Below, piece after piece: positions 26,277-35,149 of a stretch of DNA of 64,000 bases. The number at the start of each line of letters is the position of its first letter. The first letter of the stretch is position 1. Source of the stretch: Micromonospora polyrhachis (GTDB lineage: Bacteria > Actinomycetota > Actinomycetes > Mycobacteriales > Micromonosporaceae). Both the position numbers and the translations under genes were made by a program. The DNA lies in the NCBI RefSeq assembly GCF_014203835.1, contig NZ_JACHJW010000001.1, positions 5,096,501 to 5,160,500 of the forward strand. The letters are read 5' to 3'. The notes beneath the pieces are model-generated. The model made no database searches. It saw only the letters and a program-made list of their open reading frames with translations, and was not told where the DNA came from.

Positions 26277-26337
26277 CCCGGTGCGGCTAGCAGAGGCCCG
26301 GTAGCCGCCCGGTGCGGCTAGCAGAGGCCCGGTAGCC
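26251..26337. repeat. Three copies of the 3' end of the DUF2071 gene
   Basis: A unit of about 28 bp, CGGTGCSGCTAGCRGAGGCC followed by C(A/G)GTAG, appears at 26251 (inside the gene, with its stop), 26279 and 26310. The two downstream copies are nearly identical and more similar to each other than to the coding copy. Confidence 0.92.
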
Positions 26338-26437
26338 CCGATCCGGTCTGCGCTGACCGACCAACGGTCCGCCCCGGCGTGCTCGGGTCGGAACGGACCA
26401 GCAGGTGGCGAAGAGACAGCCGGTCGCTACTACCGGA

Positions 26438-27370
26438 TCATGGCCGCAGGGTCGCGATCGTCGCCTTCGCTGCCTCGGCGATCAGCGCGTTGTCGTACTT
26501 GGCGTCCTTCTCGCTCCGGTCGGACATGATCGCGAGCACGATCGGAGCCCCGTTCGGTGGCCACACGACGGCGATGTCGTTACGGATGCCGTAGGACCCC
26601 GCGCCGGTCTTGTCACCCACGGTCCAGCCGGTCGGCACCCCGGCCCGGATCAGCTTGTCGCCGGTGGTGTTCCGCCGCAGCCAGTCGACCAGCAGGGCAC
26701 GGTCCTCGGCGGAGAGCGCGTCGTCCACGGCGTACGCCCGAAGGTTGGTGGCGAAGGCCCGAGTCGTGGTCGTGTCCCGCTGGTCGCCCGGCTTGACGTC
26801 GTTCAGCGAGGTCTCCCGACGTTCCGGGTCGGTGACCTGGTCACCGAGTTCCCGCAGCGCCTTCTCGAAGCCCGCTGGGCCGCCGAGCTGGTCCAGCAGC
26901 AGGTTGCCCGCCGTATTGTCGCTGTAGCGCACGGCCGCATCAGCCGCCTCGCGCAGCGTGATGCCCGTGGCCACCCGGTCCTTGGTGATCGGCGAGTGGT
27001 CCACGAGATCGGCGGCGGTGAAGCGGATCACCCGGTCGAGTTCGGCCGTGGTCGTCTTGTCCAGCACCGCGGCGGCGGCCAGTGCCTTGAACGTCGACGC
27101 ATAGCCGAACCGTTCGTCGGAGCGGTGCTCGACGGTACGCCCGGAGCCGGTGTCGATGGCATAGATTCCGAGCCGGGCATCGTACTTGGCTTCCAGCCGG
27201 TCAAACTCGGGACTTGTCGTGGCGGCCACCGCCGCCGTGGTGGGGGAGCCCGGATCGGGAGCGACGGGCCCGTCGGTCGTCGAGCAACCAGCCAACGGTA
27301 CGAGCACCAGCGCGGTGACCACCGCCAGTGCGGAACGCCGAGGCACGGGAACTGTGGAGCAGAGCACCAT
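26438..27370 (-). CDS. Class A beta-lactamase (lipoprotein)
   Basis: A 310-aa serine beta-lactamase. A signal peptide with lipobox LVPLAGC suggests a membrane-anchored enzyme. The catalytic motifs are all present: STFK (nucleophile Ser), YSDN, the omega-loop ETSLN containing the general base Glu, and DKTGAGSYG. It should hydrolyse penicillins and possibly cephalosporins; intrinsic resistance is an inference. It starts 26 bp after an upstream methyltransferase stop on the same strand, so the two may be co-transcribed. Confidence 0.92.
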   Translation of the reverse strand: MVLCSTVPVPRRSALAVVTALVLVPLAGCSTTDGPVAPDPGSPTTAAVAATTSPEFDRLEAKYDARLGIYAIDTGSGRTVEHRSDERFGYASTFKALAAAAVLDKTTTAELDRVIRFTAADLVDHSPITKDRVATGITLREAADAAVRYSDNTAGNLLLDQLGGPAGFEKALRELGDQVTDPERRETSLNDVKPGDQRDTTTTRAFATNLRAYAVDDALSAEDRALLVDWLRRNTTGDKLIRAGVPTGWTVGDKTGAGSYGIRNDIAVVWPPNGAPIVLAIMSDRSEKDAKYDNALIAEAAKATIATLRP

Positions 27371-27396
27371 CGTTCGGCACGTCCTCTCGTTTGCCC

Positions 27397-28113
27397 TCAA
27401 TTCTTGCTGGGACGGTGGGCGCGAAGCATGAGCGACACCCCGGGCAGCGACTTCACCGGCAGGTAACGCTCGGCAGTGATGATCGTCCGAAGGCCGAGGT
27501 TGACCACACCCGGCAACTCGTCCAGGTCGCTGCCGGTGGACTTGCGCCGCCGCCAGGCCGCCACCGACCGCAGCAGCACGTTCCAGCTCCACAACTCGTC
27601 GATGACGAGGCCAGCCTTTTCGATCACGGCGGTGAGCGAGTCGCGGTCGTAACGCCGGACATGCCCCACCGCCACGTCGTGCGCCGACCACAACCGCATG
27701 TCGCACGGTACGGCGATCAGCGCGGTGCCACCCGGCCGCAACGTACGCCGGATCTCGGCGGCGGCCAGCTGGTCCTCCTCGATGTGTTCGAGGATGTCGA
27801 AGGCGACCACCAGACCGAGGCTGGCCGAGGGCACCGGCAGGAATCGGGCGTCGGCCCGGATGACGTCGAGCCCCCGCTCGGCGGCCACCTCTGCGCCCTC
27901 GGCGCTGTACTCCAGAGCCAGCGGGTGCCAGCCGTGCGCCCGCAGGACCCGGGTGTTACCGCCTCCGGCCGCACCGATGTCCAACGCCCGCTCCGGCCGC
28001 TGGCCGTTGGCCGCCAGCCGGCGCAGCGACCGGGCCAGCAGGGCCCTTCGCTCGCGGTACCACCAGTGGGTGTCCTCCAGCGCGGCGAGCTTACGGATCT
28101 CGGTGGCTTCCAA
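27397..28113 (-). CDS. Class I SAM-dependent methyltransferase
   Basis: A 238-aa methyltransferase with motif [20 protein letters not shown], acidic loop RADARFLP and post-I motif [17 protein letters not shown]. The N-terminal [11 protein letters not shown] is shared by methyltransferases that act on lipid-linked or glycosyl substrates. It precedes the beta-lactamase gene by 26 bp; no functional link is evident. Substrate unknown. Confidence 0.82.
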   Translation of the reverse strand: MEATEIRKLAALEDTHWWYRERRALLARSLRRLAANGQRPERALDIGAAGGGNTRVLRAHGWHPLALEYSAEGAEVAAERGLDVIRADARFLPVPSASLGLVVAFDILEHIEEDQLAAAEIRRTLRPGGTALIAVPCDMRLWSAHDVAVGHVRRYDRDSLTAVIEKAGLVIDELWSWNVLLRSVAAWRRRKSTGSDLDELPGVVNLGLRTIITAERYLPVKSLPGVSLMLRAHRPSKN

Positions 28114-28218
28114 CGCGTACTCCTCGGCGGGTCGGCGGTCCCCACCCTAACGGCCGCAGCTTCGTACGGCGTAAACCCGGATGCCGACCAGGCACATTGC
28201 CTGGCAGACTCCGCCGGC

Positions 28219-28440
28219 ATGGGAGAAGCGAGTGGATTCGACTACCTGGAGCGATCCGACGGGTCCGTGGTGATCACACATCGGGGGCGGGTCGCCACCA
28301 CGTTGCGGGGTGGCCGGGCCGACGAGTTCCTGGCCGAGGTCGCTGCCGACCCGCAGCAGGTGATGGCCCGGTGGACCGGCAACTACCGGCGGGGCAACGA
28401 ACGCACCGCCAAGCAGCACCCCCGCAACCGCCCCCGCTGA
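28219..28440 (+). CDS. Small conserved hypothetical protein
   Basis: A 73-aa soluble protein from ATG 28219. The body alternates charged and hydrophobic residues (SVVITHRGRVATTLRGGRAD) and ends in an Arg-rich tail. A fold of a short beta hairpin plus helix (EFLAEVAADPQQVMARWTG) is likely. Divergent from the methyltransferase. Its stop is followed by a palindrome shared with the LysR gene. Confidence 0.65.
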   Translation: MGEASGFDYLERSDGSVVITHRGRVATTLRGGRADEFLAEVAADPQQVMARWTGNYRRGNERTAKQHPRNRPR

Positions 28441-28445
28441 GGGGG

Positions 28446-28466
28446 TAAGGAAGGGCCCCTTCCTAA
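28446..28466. terminator. Short palindrome of the GGAAGGG/CCCTTCC family (copy 4)
   Basis: AGGAAGGGCCCCTTCCT lies between the convergent small gene and LysR gene, whose stop codon it contains. It has one arm-pair only and no loop, unlike copies 1-3. Confidence 0.6.
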
Positions 28467-29365
28467 CCGGAGAGCGCGGCCGGAATGTCGAGCAGGGCGA
28501 GGAACGCGGTCGCCGCCGGTGTACGACCGGCGTGGCTCCAGACGACGTATTCGACGCGGGCCGGGGCGTCGGTGACCTCGATGGTGGTCAGGCCGGTGAG
28601 CTGAGGCACGTACGCGGAGGGGAGCAGGGCGATGCCGAGGCCCTCCTTGACCAGCCGAGCCATGAAGTCCGCGGTGGTCACCTCGAAGGCGACGTCCCGA
28701 CTGAGACCAGCAGCCGCGAAGGCCTGATCGGATTGGGCACGTCCGGCGGTCTTGGCCGGCAGGTCCACGAATACCTCGGTGGAGAGTCGGCGCAGGCTGA
28801 CGGTCGACTCCGTGGCGAGCGGGTGATCTGGTGCGACCACGGCGACGAGCCGGTCCCGGGCGAGTTCATGGGCGGCGACCCCGTGGGGGCGGGCGGTGGT
28901 CGGCAGCCCGAGGAAGGCCACCTCGATGAGGCCCTGCTTGACCTGTTCGACGAGTTCGTCGCTCCCGCCCACCCGCAGGCTGATCCGCACGTGCGGGTAC
29001 CGCTGGTGGAAGTCCCGCAGGGCACCGGGGATGTCGACCGCAGCCACGGTGGGGATCAGTCCCACGGCGAGGCGGCCCCGTATTTCGCCGACCGCCGCCG
29101 CGACCTCGGCGGCTGCGCGCTCGGCGGCGTCCAGGCACTGGCGGGCGGCGGGGAGGAACGCGGCACCGGCCGGGGTCAGTCGCACCCGGCGACTGGTGCG
29201 CTCGAAGAGTTTCGCGCCCAGTTCCCGTTCCAGGCGGGCGATCTGGTGACTGAGGGCGGACTGGACGACCAGACATCGTTCGGCGGCTCGGGTGAAGCTG
29301 CTGGTCTCGGCGACGGCGAGGACGTACCGCATCTGCTGGAGTTCCACAGGTCTATCTTGAATCAC
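28463..29365 (-). CDS. LysR-family transcriptional regulator
   Basis: A 300-aa LysR protein. The N-terminal helix-turn-helix reads MRYVLAVAETSSFTRAAERC then VQSALSHQIARLERELG; the C-terminal effector domain is of normal length. GTG 29365 is used; GTG 29347 is an alternative. It is divergent from the DMT exporter gene across a CAGGTGA/TCACCTG inverted repeat and probably controls the exporter and the NmrA-like gene. Confidence 0.88.
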   Translation of the reverse strand: MIQDRPVELQQMRYVLAVAETSSFTRAAERCLVVQSALSHQIARLERELGAKLFERTSRRVRLTPAGAAFLPAARQCLDAAERAAAEVAAAVGEIRGRLAVGLIPTVAAVDIPGALRDFHQRYPHVRISLRVGGSDELVEQVKQGLIEVAFLGLPTTARPHGVAAHELARDRLVAVVAPDHPLATESTVSLRRLSTEVFVDLPAKTAGRAQSDQAFAAAGLSRDVAFEVTTADFMARLVKEGLGIALLPSAYVPQLTGLTTIEVTDAPARVEYVVWSHAGRTPAATAFLALLDIPAALSG

Positions 29366-29372
29366 GATTGAT

Positions 29373-29409
29373 CAGGTGACAATGATGTGTTGGACTCATT
29401 GATCACCTG
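29373..29409. promoter_or_regulatory. Candidate LysR binding region
   Basis: The arms CAGGTGA (29373-29379) and TCACCTG (29403-29409) are 23 bp apart, and ATTGATCA occurs on both sides. The site lies between the divergent LysR and DMT genes, as expected for a LysR regulator and its target. Confidence 0.5.
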
Positions 29410-29412
29410 CGG

Positions 29413-30366
29413 GTGAGACTGCCAGGTGTGACAACTTCAGCGACATCGAGGATTTCCGGCGGGGCCGGCAGTGCCCTCGGGGGAACCCTTCCGCGCACTC
29501 TCCTGACGGCGATAACTCCGGTCGTCTGGGGCACGACGTACGTCGTCACCACCGAGCTGCTCCCGCCCGGTCATCCGCTCTTCGCGGGCCTGTTACGGGC
29601 GTTGCCCGCCGGCCTGATCGCGCTGGTGATCAGCCGTACCCTGCCGCGCGGCGCGTGGTGGGGTAGGGCCGCGGTGCTCGGCGTACTGAACATCGGCTTG
29701 ATCTTTCCCCTACTCTTCGTCGCGGCCGAACGCCTGCCCGGCGGCGTAGCCGCCACCCTCGGGGCGGTCCAGCCGCTCATCGTCGCGCTACTGGCCTCCC
29801 CGGTCCTGCACGAGCGGCTCACCGGCTGGCGTCTCGCCTGGGGAGCGGCCGGTGTGATCGGCGTCGGTCTGGTGGTGATCGGACCGAAGGCGGCATTCGA
29901 CCTCGTCGGGGTCGCGGCCGGTCTGGCCAGCGCGGCCACCATGGCCCTCGGGGTGACCCTCACCAAACGCTGGGGACGTCCCGCCGAGGCCAGCCCCACC
30001 GCGTTCGCCGGATGGCAGCTCACCGCAGGCGGGCTCTTCCTGGTGCCGATCACGTTCCTGGTCGAGGGGGCACCGCCTGCGGTGGACGCGCCCGCCGTCC
30101 TCGGCTACCTCTGGCTCGGTCTGGTCGGCGGTCTGATCGCCTACGTCCTGTGGTTCCGGGGCATCACCGCTCTGCCCATCACCGCTGTTGCCGTGCTGCC
30201 CCTGCTCTCGCCGCTGGTCGCCGCGCTCCTCGGGGCCGTCCTGCTTGGCCAGATCCTCGGCCCGATCCAGCTCGTCGGGTTCGTCATCGCCCTCGCCGCG
30301 ATCGTCGCCGGACAACTGCCGGCCCCCACTCGCCGTACCTCAGTTTCCCCAGCACAACAGCACTGA
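29413..30366 (+). CDS. EamA/DMT-family exporter
   Basis: A 317-aa drug/metabolite transporter with ten predicted membrane segments in two EamA repeats (first about residues 30-160, second about 165-305). A conserved PVVWGTTYVVTTELLP opens the first. These proteins export amino acids or small metabolites. Start GTG 29413, or GTG 29428. A downstream NmrA-like gene follows by 12 bp, so they are likely co-transcribed. Confidence 0.85.
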   Translation: MRLPGVTTSATSRISGGAGSALGGTLPRTLLTAITPVVWGTTYVVTTELLPPGHPLFAGLLRALPAGLIALVISRTLPRGAWWGRAAVLGVLNIGLIFPLLFVAAERLPGGVAATLGAVQPLIVALLASPVLHERLTGWRLAWGAAGVIGVGLVVIGPKAAFDLVGVAAGLASAATMALGVTLTKRWGRPAEASPTAFAGWQLTAGGLFLVPITFLVEGAPPAVDAPAVLGYLWLGLVGGLIAYVLWFRGITALPITAVAVLPLLSPLVAALLGAVLLGQILGPIQLVGFVIALAAIVAGQLPAPTRRTSVSPAQQH

Positions 30367-30378
30367 AAGGATCTTGCG

Positions 30379-31233
30379 ATGTCGAGCAAGAAGACCATCC
30401 TCGTTACCGGCGCGACCGGCGGCCAGGGCGGTGCCGTCGGCCGCCGGCTGCTCGCCACCGGCTGGGCCGTACGCGCCCTGGTCCGCGACCCGGACGAGCC
30501 GGAGGCCAGCGCCCTCACGGCGCTGGGCGCGGAGTTGGTCGTCGGCGACCTGAACGACCCGGAGTCGCTGCGGGCGGCAGCACGCGGCGTGTACGGCGTC
30601 TACAGCATGCAGGCCGCCGACTTCACCGACCCGCAGCCCGAGATCGAGGTACGGCAGGGCCGCAACGTCGCCGACGCGGCCAGGGCCGTAGGTGCCGCGC
30701 ATCTGGTCTACAGCTCCGTGGGTGGTGCCGCACACAGCTCCGGTGTCGCGCACTTCGAGAGCAAGGCGGAGATCGAGGCGTACGTCGACGCCAGCGGCGT
30801 GCCCGCGACGGTGCTGCGGCCGGTGTTCTTCATGGACAACTGGCGGTACCTGTTGCCGGAGGCAAAGGATGGTGAGCGGGTCGTCTCGATCGCGCTGGGC
30901 GCGGACACCCCGCTACAGATGGTCGCGCTGACCGACATCGGCCGGATCGCCGTCGAGGCGTTCGACAAACCGGCCGAATTTCTCGGCAAGAAGATCGAGA
31001 TCGCCGGTGACGAGCTGACCGTACGGCAGATGGTCGACCTGTTCGCCAAGGTCGACGGCATCCCGACCCGCTTCGAACGGCAGCCGATCGAGCAGTTGCG
31101 AGTCGCGGTCGAGGAGTTCGCGAAGATGTACCACTGGTTGGACGAGCAGGGATACCGGGCCGACATTGTCGCACTCCGCCAGCGTCATCCGGGGCTGCTG
31201 ACCTTCGAGGAGTGGCTGCGCACGTCCCGATAG
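30379..31233 (+). CDS. NmrA-like NAD(P)-binding protein
   Basis: A 284-aa atypical short-chain dehydrogenase-like protein. The dinucleotide motif TGATGGQGGAVG is at residues 10-21. It has the NmrA-type middle (YSSVGGAAHSSGVAHFESK) but no clear Tyr-x-x-x-Lys catalytic pair at the usual place, so it may be a redox sensor or a quinone/NADPH-dependent enzyme. AAAGGA precedes the ATG. Second gene of the LysR-linked cluster. Confidence 0.82.
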   Translation: MSSKKTILVTGATGGQGGAVGRRLLATGWAVRALVRDPDEPEASALTALGAELVVGDLNDPESLRAAARGVYGVYSMQAADFTDPQPEIEVRQGRNVADAARAVGAAHLVYSSVGGAAHSSGVAHFESKAEIEAYVDASGVPATVLRPVFFMDNWRYLLPEAKDGERVVSIALGADTPLQMVALTDIGRIAVEAFDKPAEFLGKKIEIAGDELTVRQMVDLFAKVDGIPTRFERQPIEQLRVAVEEFAKMYHWLDEQGYRADIVALRQRHPGLLTFEEWLRTSR

Positions 31234-31260
31234 CAGCGCCGTACGGGCCGAAGAGCAGGC

Positions 31261-31881
31261 TCAGGAATCCTCCGGGTTCTCCCAGATGGTGGCGCGTGCG
31301 GTTACCTGGAAGGAGTCGGCGGGAAAGCGGGTGACGGTGAACATGACGACGCGACCCTTGCTGGTAGTCAGGCAGCCGGTCCGACCGACCGGGATGTGAA
31401 CCCTTTCGTCGCCGTGCGTGGAGACGCGGTCCGCGCACTGTTGCCGGGTGGGTGTGCCGGGTCCCGGCCACAGGGCAAGGTGCCCACTCGCAGCGGTCAG
31501 CGGCCGGTCCGGTCCGGTCAGGCCACGGTTCAGATCGGAGTTGAGGGAGGGCCAGTCCATCTGCACGGTCGGTGGGATCGTGTCGAGGTCGATGCCGTCG
31601 TTGTCGAACTGAATCTCGTCGCTCCAGCGGATCTTGTCCGCTGGAGCGGTGCTTTCCGGGGTGGTGCTGGGCGAACCTTCCGGAGAGAGGCCGGTCGATG
31701 CGGGCGGGGTGGTGGTCGACGAGCCTCCTGTGGTGGCATTTGCCGCCGGTTCCGGGCCGTTGTCGGCTTGCTTGTCGACCGGAAAGAGCCAGGCGCCTAG
31801 CCCGATGACAAGCGCCACCAGCCCAGTGAGACCACTGATGGCAGGCCAGGACTTCCACCAACGTTCGGCAGTGGCATCCAT
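31261..31881 (-). CDS. Hypothetical single-pass membrane protein
   Basis: A 206-aa protein from ATG 31881 (GGGGGTG just upstream). Residues about 16-35 form one membrane segment after a short cytoplasmic start, then a Thr/Ser/Pro-rich linker (about 40-80) and an outside domain with two cysteines. Not recognised. Composition suggests an extracytoplasmic sensor or wall protein. Confidence 0.65.
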   Translation of the reverse strand: MDATAERWWKSWPAISGLTGLVALVIGLGAWLFPVDKQADNGPEPAANATTGGSSTTTPPASTGLSPEGSPSTTPESTAPADKIRWSDEIQFDNDGIDLDTIPPTVQMDWPSLNSDLNRGLTGPDRPLTAASGHLALWPGPGTPTRQQCADRVSTHGDERVHIPVGRTGCLTTSKGRVVMFTVTRFPADSFQVTARATIWENPEDS

Positions 31882-31914
31882 CACGCACCCCCAGTCATGG
31901 GGGTCAATCTAACA

Positions 31915-31950
31915 GTGGCCGCGCCCGTCATGAGATCCGGGCGCGGCCAC
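31915..31950. terminator. Perfect 13-bp hairpin
   Basis: GTGGCCGCGCCCG (31915-31927) and CGGGCGCGGCCAC (31938-31950) pair perfectly around a 10-nt loop, between the stop of the MFS gene and the start of the 31261 gene (both minus strand). Confidence 0.85.
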
Positions 31951-32011
31951 AGTGGAGCGCGAGTAGAGCCGCGCGCAGCGCCCGACAAAGCCCTACGAGT
32001 GGGGGCCTGGG

Positions 32012-33337
32012 CTAGTGGGCCTGGGCGGCCACCGGCTCCTCGGGTGCCGGGCCATCGGGTGCCGGGCCCTCGGCTACCGGCGAGGTGGCTCGGGCGGCGG
32101 CGATCGCGGCCTGGCCGGACGGCATCATGATCGCCACGATCGTGACGGCGATGGTGGCCACACCGGCGACGATCAGCAGGGTCTGGACGCTGATCACGTC
32201 GGCCAGTGGGCCGAACACCACCATGCCGATCGGGGTGGCCAGGGCCATCACGATGCCGACGTAGCTGAACACCCGGCCGTGCTTCTCCGGCTCCACCGTC
32301 TCCTGGATCAGGGTCATGAACGGGGTGGAGAAGAGTGGAACCGCGAGCCCGAACAGGAACATGAAGCCGTAGAACACCCAGAGATTGGTGCTGAGGCCCA
32401 GCGCCACGGTGAAGATCGCGAAGCTGAAGGTGGAGATCAGGATCAGTCCGATCCGGCTACGCTTGGCCAGCCAGGTGGCGATCAACGCTCCACCGAGCAT
32501 CATTCCGACGCTGAACGCGATCTCCAGCACGGCCAGCATCCACTTCTCGGTGCCGAAGGTGCGGGTCACCATCAGCGGCGTGATGAACGACGGCGCAACG
32601 GTGAGCAGGAAGATGATCGCGAACACCAGTAGCAGCCAGCGGACGATCCGGTGGGTCCAGATGTATCGCATGCCCTCGACCAGGTCCTGCCGGTAGGTGG
32701 TCGCCGTCTCGGTCATCCGTTCCAGGGTGGGGACCGTGACCAGGGCCAGCAGCCCGATGCCGATTACTGCGGTGATCACGTCCAGGAAGAAGACCGGGAC
32801 CACTCCGAAGCCGGCGTAGATGGCGGCAGCCGCAGCCGGTGCCAGCAGGGCCATAGCGGAGCTGATGGTCTGGAACATGCCGTTGATCCGCATCAGCTGA
32901 TCGGCCGGCACGATCTGCGGGATCATCGCCTGCACCGTCGGTGTCTGCACCCCGGCCCCGAAGGAGCGGACCGAGACCGCCAGCAGGATCACCCACAGGT
33001 CCGTGACGCCGTTCAACATCAACAGGGCTAGGACCAGGGTCGCCGCCGCGATTCCCGCGTCGGCCATGATCGTCAGCATCTTGCGGTTCATCCGGTCGGC
33101 CAGCACGCCACCGAAGATCGACACGATGCCCTGGGGAGCGAACGCGCAGACGGCGTAGAGGGCGATCGCCAGGCCGGACTTGGTCTCCAACGTGACGTAC
33201 CACATCACCACGTACTGGACGATCATCGAGCCGAACAGCGACACGGTCTGCCCGGACAGGAAGAGCGCGACGTTGCGTTTCCAGTGACTCGGCGCCGGCA
33301 CGGGACTGGTCTCAGGGGCAAGGCTTGTCTCGGGCAC
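32012..33337 (-). CDS. MFS efflux transporter
   Basis: A 441-aa major facilitator with about 12 membrane segments, resembling macrolide/tetracycline-type exporters (MefA, TetV group): it opens with WKRNVALFLSGQTVSLFGSM and has the loop GVLADRMNRKM as motif A. The C-terminus is a Pro/Ala/Glu-rich tail of about 35 residues with an imperfect repeat (EGPAPDGPAPEEP). Substrate unknown. GTG start at 33337 close behind GAGGAG. Confidence 0.85.
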   Translation of the reverse strand: MPETSLAPETSPVPAPSHWKRNVALFLSGQTVSLFGSMIVQYVVMWYVTLETKSGLAIALYAVCAFAPQGIVSIFGGVLADRMNRKMLTIMADAGIAAATLVLALLMLNGVTDLWVILLAVSVRSFGAGVQTPTVQAMIPQIVPADQLMRINGMFQTISSAMALLAPAAAAAIYAGFGVVPVFFLDVITAVIGIGLLALVTVPTLERMTETATTYRQDLVEGMRYIWTHRIVRWLLLVFAIIFLLTVAPSFITPLMVTRTFGTEKWMLAVLEIAFSVGMMLGGALIATWLAKRSRIGLILISTFSFAIFTVALGLSTNLWVFYGFMFLFGLAVPLFSTPFMTLIQETVEPEKHGRVFSYVGIVMALATPIGMVVFGPLADVISVQTLLIVAGVATIAVTIVAIMMPSGQAAIAAARATSPVAEGPAPDGPAPEEPVAAQAH

Positions 33338-33719
33338 GGTCTCCTCGATCAGGGCAGTCGGTCAGCGGCGACAAAGATAACCGCAGGGTGTGACACCGCC
33401 GGGGTGGTACTGCGAACGGCCCAGCTTGGTTCGGGCGGCCGATTCACTCGTACGTCGGTGCGCACTCGCCCGATCAACCCACCTCGGCAACCGTCCCGGC
33501 CGAGCCGGGGTTACGCCTGGTGAGGCGGTTGATTTTGGGCAGCATTCAAGATGCTTCCCGTGGCGCGTTCCAAGACCATACCGAGGCAAGGGCGGCGGAT
33601 GCTCGTGATTTAACCGGACCGGTGTTGGTCGACATGTGTAACTGGGGCACGCCCAGCGCTGCGACCTCGTCGGTGGTGGTCGGTAGGGTAGGGGGTCGCC
33701 AGCCAGGGAAGGATTTACC
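33338..33719. other. Intergenic region
   Basis: Between the MFS gene (leftward) and the 82-aa gene (rightward). It should contain both promoters. I found no RNA gene, repeat or convincing operator. Reading frames here have atypical composition and no ribosome sites. Confidence 0.4.
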
Positions 33720-33968
33720 ATGTCCGATCTTGAACGTACGCCTGAACAGGCCGCCCGCGAGGCGGGCCTGCGGGAGGTGTCCGACGTGCTGCTCAACATC
33801 GAGCAGGCGATCAAGCGGGCAGACCGAGCGCAGCGTACGGTGTCGATGACAGTGGGTTGCGACGACCTGGCCCGCATGCTCACCACCGCCAGCCGCAACC
33901 TGGAGACGGCCCGCAAGGACCTCTTCCAGAACGCCTACTTCTCCGCCGACGAGCCGAAGCTGTTCTGA
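33720..33968 (+). CDS. Small conserved-looking hypothetical protein
   Basis: An 82-aa, mostly helical cytoplasmic protein. GGAAGGA precedes the ATG. Charged heptad-like helices (EQAAREAGLREVSDVLLNIEQ; DLARMLTTASRNLETARKDLF) suggest a two-helix bundle. No family recognised. Confidence 0.7.
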   Translation: MSDLERTPEQAAREAGLREVSDVLLNIEQAIKRADRAQRTVSMTVGCDDLARMLTTASRNLETARKDLFQNAYFSADEPKLF

Positions 33969-34066
33969 GCGTGCGCAGCGGGGAGGAGATTCGCGCCGCG
34001 CAAACCCGGCCAAACCCTCATCGTGCACCACCCGAGGGGCACCACCACCTATACGGGACGGCAAGC

Positions 34067-34525
34067 ATGATCGCGTTTAGCGTGGAGTTCAGCCTGCAAG
34101 CTGGCAACGACCAGGGGCCGATCATTGCTCACACGTCTGCGGAGGTCGACGCCGCCTTCGCCCGGATCCTTGCCGCTGCGCCGTTGCTACACAACCCCAC
34201 TGCTCACGTCCGAGAGCGACCACGGTTCGGCCCTGCTCAGATCCCAGACCATGGCCTCAAGATGGACGTATCTCCCCAATTTGGGGTCGGCGCGCTCGCA
34301 TACTTCGGTGATCCTGAGAACGAGCAGTCAGGCCCCTGGGTCACCAAATCTGGTGCACAGACCACGAGCGCGCCCCTCCTGCACCGGGACATAGACAGCG
34401 CGACACCCTTTCCGGTCGACGCTGCTATCTCCCTCGATCTCATCCGTCAGGCGCTACACGAGTTCCATTCATCCGGTGGCCGTCGACCTCCATCTGTTGC
34501 CTGGCAGGCGTCAGCGTCCTGGTAG
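34067..34525 (+). CDS. Imm1-like immunity protein, orphan
   Basis: A 152-aa protein whose C-terminus, ALHEFHSSGGRRPPSVAWQ, matches the pattern that ends Imm1-family immunity proteins (EF..TG.RP..V.WQ), preceded by GALAYFG and a VDAAISLDLIRQ helix. Imm1 proteins neutralise polymorphic toxins, often nucleic-acid deaminases. No toxin gene adjoins it; the nearest is the RHS protein 3.6 kb away, which has its own immunity gene. Codon use is less GC-biased than in neighbours, pointing to recent transfer. The ribosome site is weak. Confidence 0.6.
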   Translation: MIAFSVEFSLQAGNDQGPIIAHTSAEVDAAFARILAAAPLLHNPTAHVRERPRFGPAQIPDHGLKMDVSPQFGVGALAYFGDPENEQSGPWVTKSGAQTTSAPLLHRDIDSATPFPVDAAISLDLIRQALHEFHSSGGRRPPSVAWQASASW

Positions 34526-34577
34526 CAAGAGGGAACTCGTCTACCGCGATGCGGTGACGTGGGGTCGAGGGGTAGGG

Positions 34578-34808
34578 CTACTTGTCGGCGGGGTCGGCAA
34601 CGTAGGTGCCCCGCCCCGGCTGCCCGATGATCAGGTCACGGTCATGGAGTAGCGACAATGCCCGATAGACGGTGCCGGTGCTGACCTCGTACATCGCCGC
34701 GAGCTGGCTGGTTGAGGGTAGCTTCGTGCCCGGTGCCAGTTCACCGGTCTTGATCTTCTCGGTGATCTCGTTGACGATCCGTCGGAACGATGGCTGCGCT
34801 GTGGACAT
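34578..34808 (-). CDS. GntR-family regulator, DNA-binding domain only
   Basis: A 76-aa protein consisting solely of a GntR winged helix (RIVNEITEKIKTGELAPGTK; AAMYEVSTGTVYRALSLLHD; PGRGTYVADP). It lacks a ligand domain, as in YtrA/KorSA-like short GntR repressors. It is divergent from the 93-aa/642-aa gene pair and probably regulates it. AT-rich sequence with repeated GTAGAC/GTAG motifs (34852-34924) upstream of its start may be the operator. Confidence 0.85.
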   Translation of the reverse strand: MSTAQPSFRRIVNEITEKIKTGELAPGTKLPSTSQLAAMYEVSTGTVYRALSLLHDRDLIIGQPGRGTYVADPADK

Positions 34809-35149
34809 GCGGGTCTCCCGGTTGGTTCGGCATCCCCGATCATGCCCGACCTTGTAGACCTACTGCAATAACTTCAGCTAGCGCACCCGCCATTCGTAGA
34901 CATGCTGTAGCTGTTGTAGTAGGTTTCGGTCGTCAGCCTCCGGTTGGTTCGGCAAACCATGGAGGAGGGCGACCCCCCGGTCGGGGCGGGTGACAGATGA
35001 GGGGACACCCGCCCCGACCCAGCATTCCCCCAGTTCGCGCTGCTCATGGCGAGCGTGAGCGCGAGCGCGGGGGAGGGCGGTCCGGCTCGGTTCTCCCTGA
35101 TGGGCCGGACCGCCCCTTCGGTCCTCACCCGTGGAAAGGTGGCTGCACC
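34809..35149. promoter_or_regulatory. Divergent regulatory region with repeated GTAG motifs
   Basis: The gap between GntR and the 93-aa gene. Next to GntR it carries TTGTAGACCTACTGCAATA and, about 40 bp on, TAGACATGCTGTAG and TTGTAGTAGG, candidate GntR sites. The GC-rich half carries the two hairpins listed separately. Confidence 0.5.
34979..35115 (+). promoter_or_regulatory. Leader with two long GC-rich hairpins
   Basis: GGTCGGGGCGGGTG (34979-34992) pairs perfectly with CACCCGCCCCGACC (35006-35019), and GGGCGGTCCGGC (35075-35086) pairs with GCCGGACCGCCC (35104-35115). Both sit in the leader of the 93-aa gene. They could be terminators or an attenuator; two in a row without a gene between them is unusual. 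Confidence 0.6.

Noticed and set aside
34067-34525. The Imm1-like gene as cognate immunity for the RHS toxin
   Set aside because: It lies 3.6 kb upstream with unrelated genes between, and the gene directly after the RHS stop is the better candidate.
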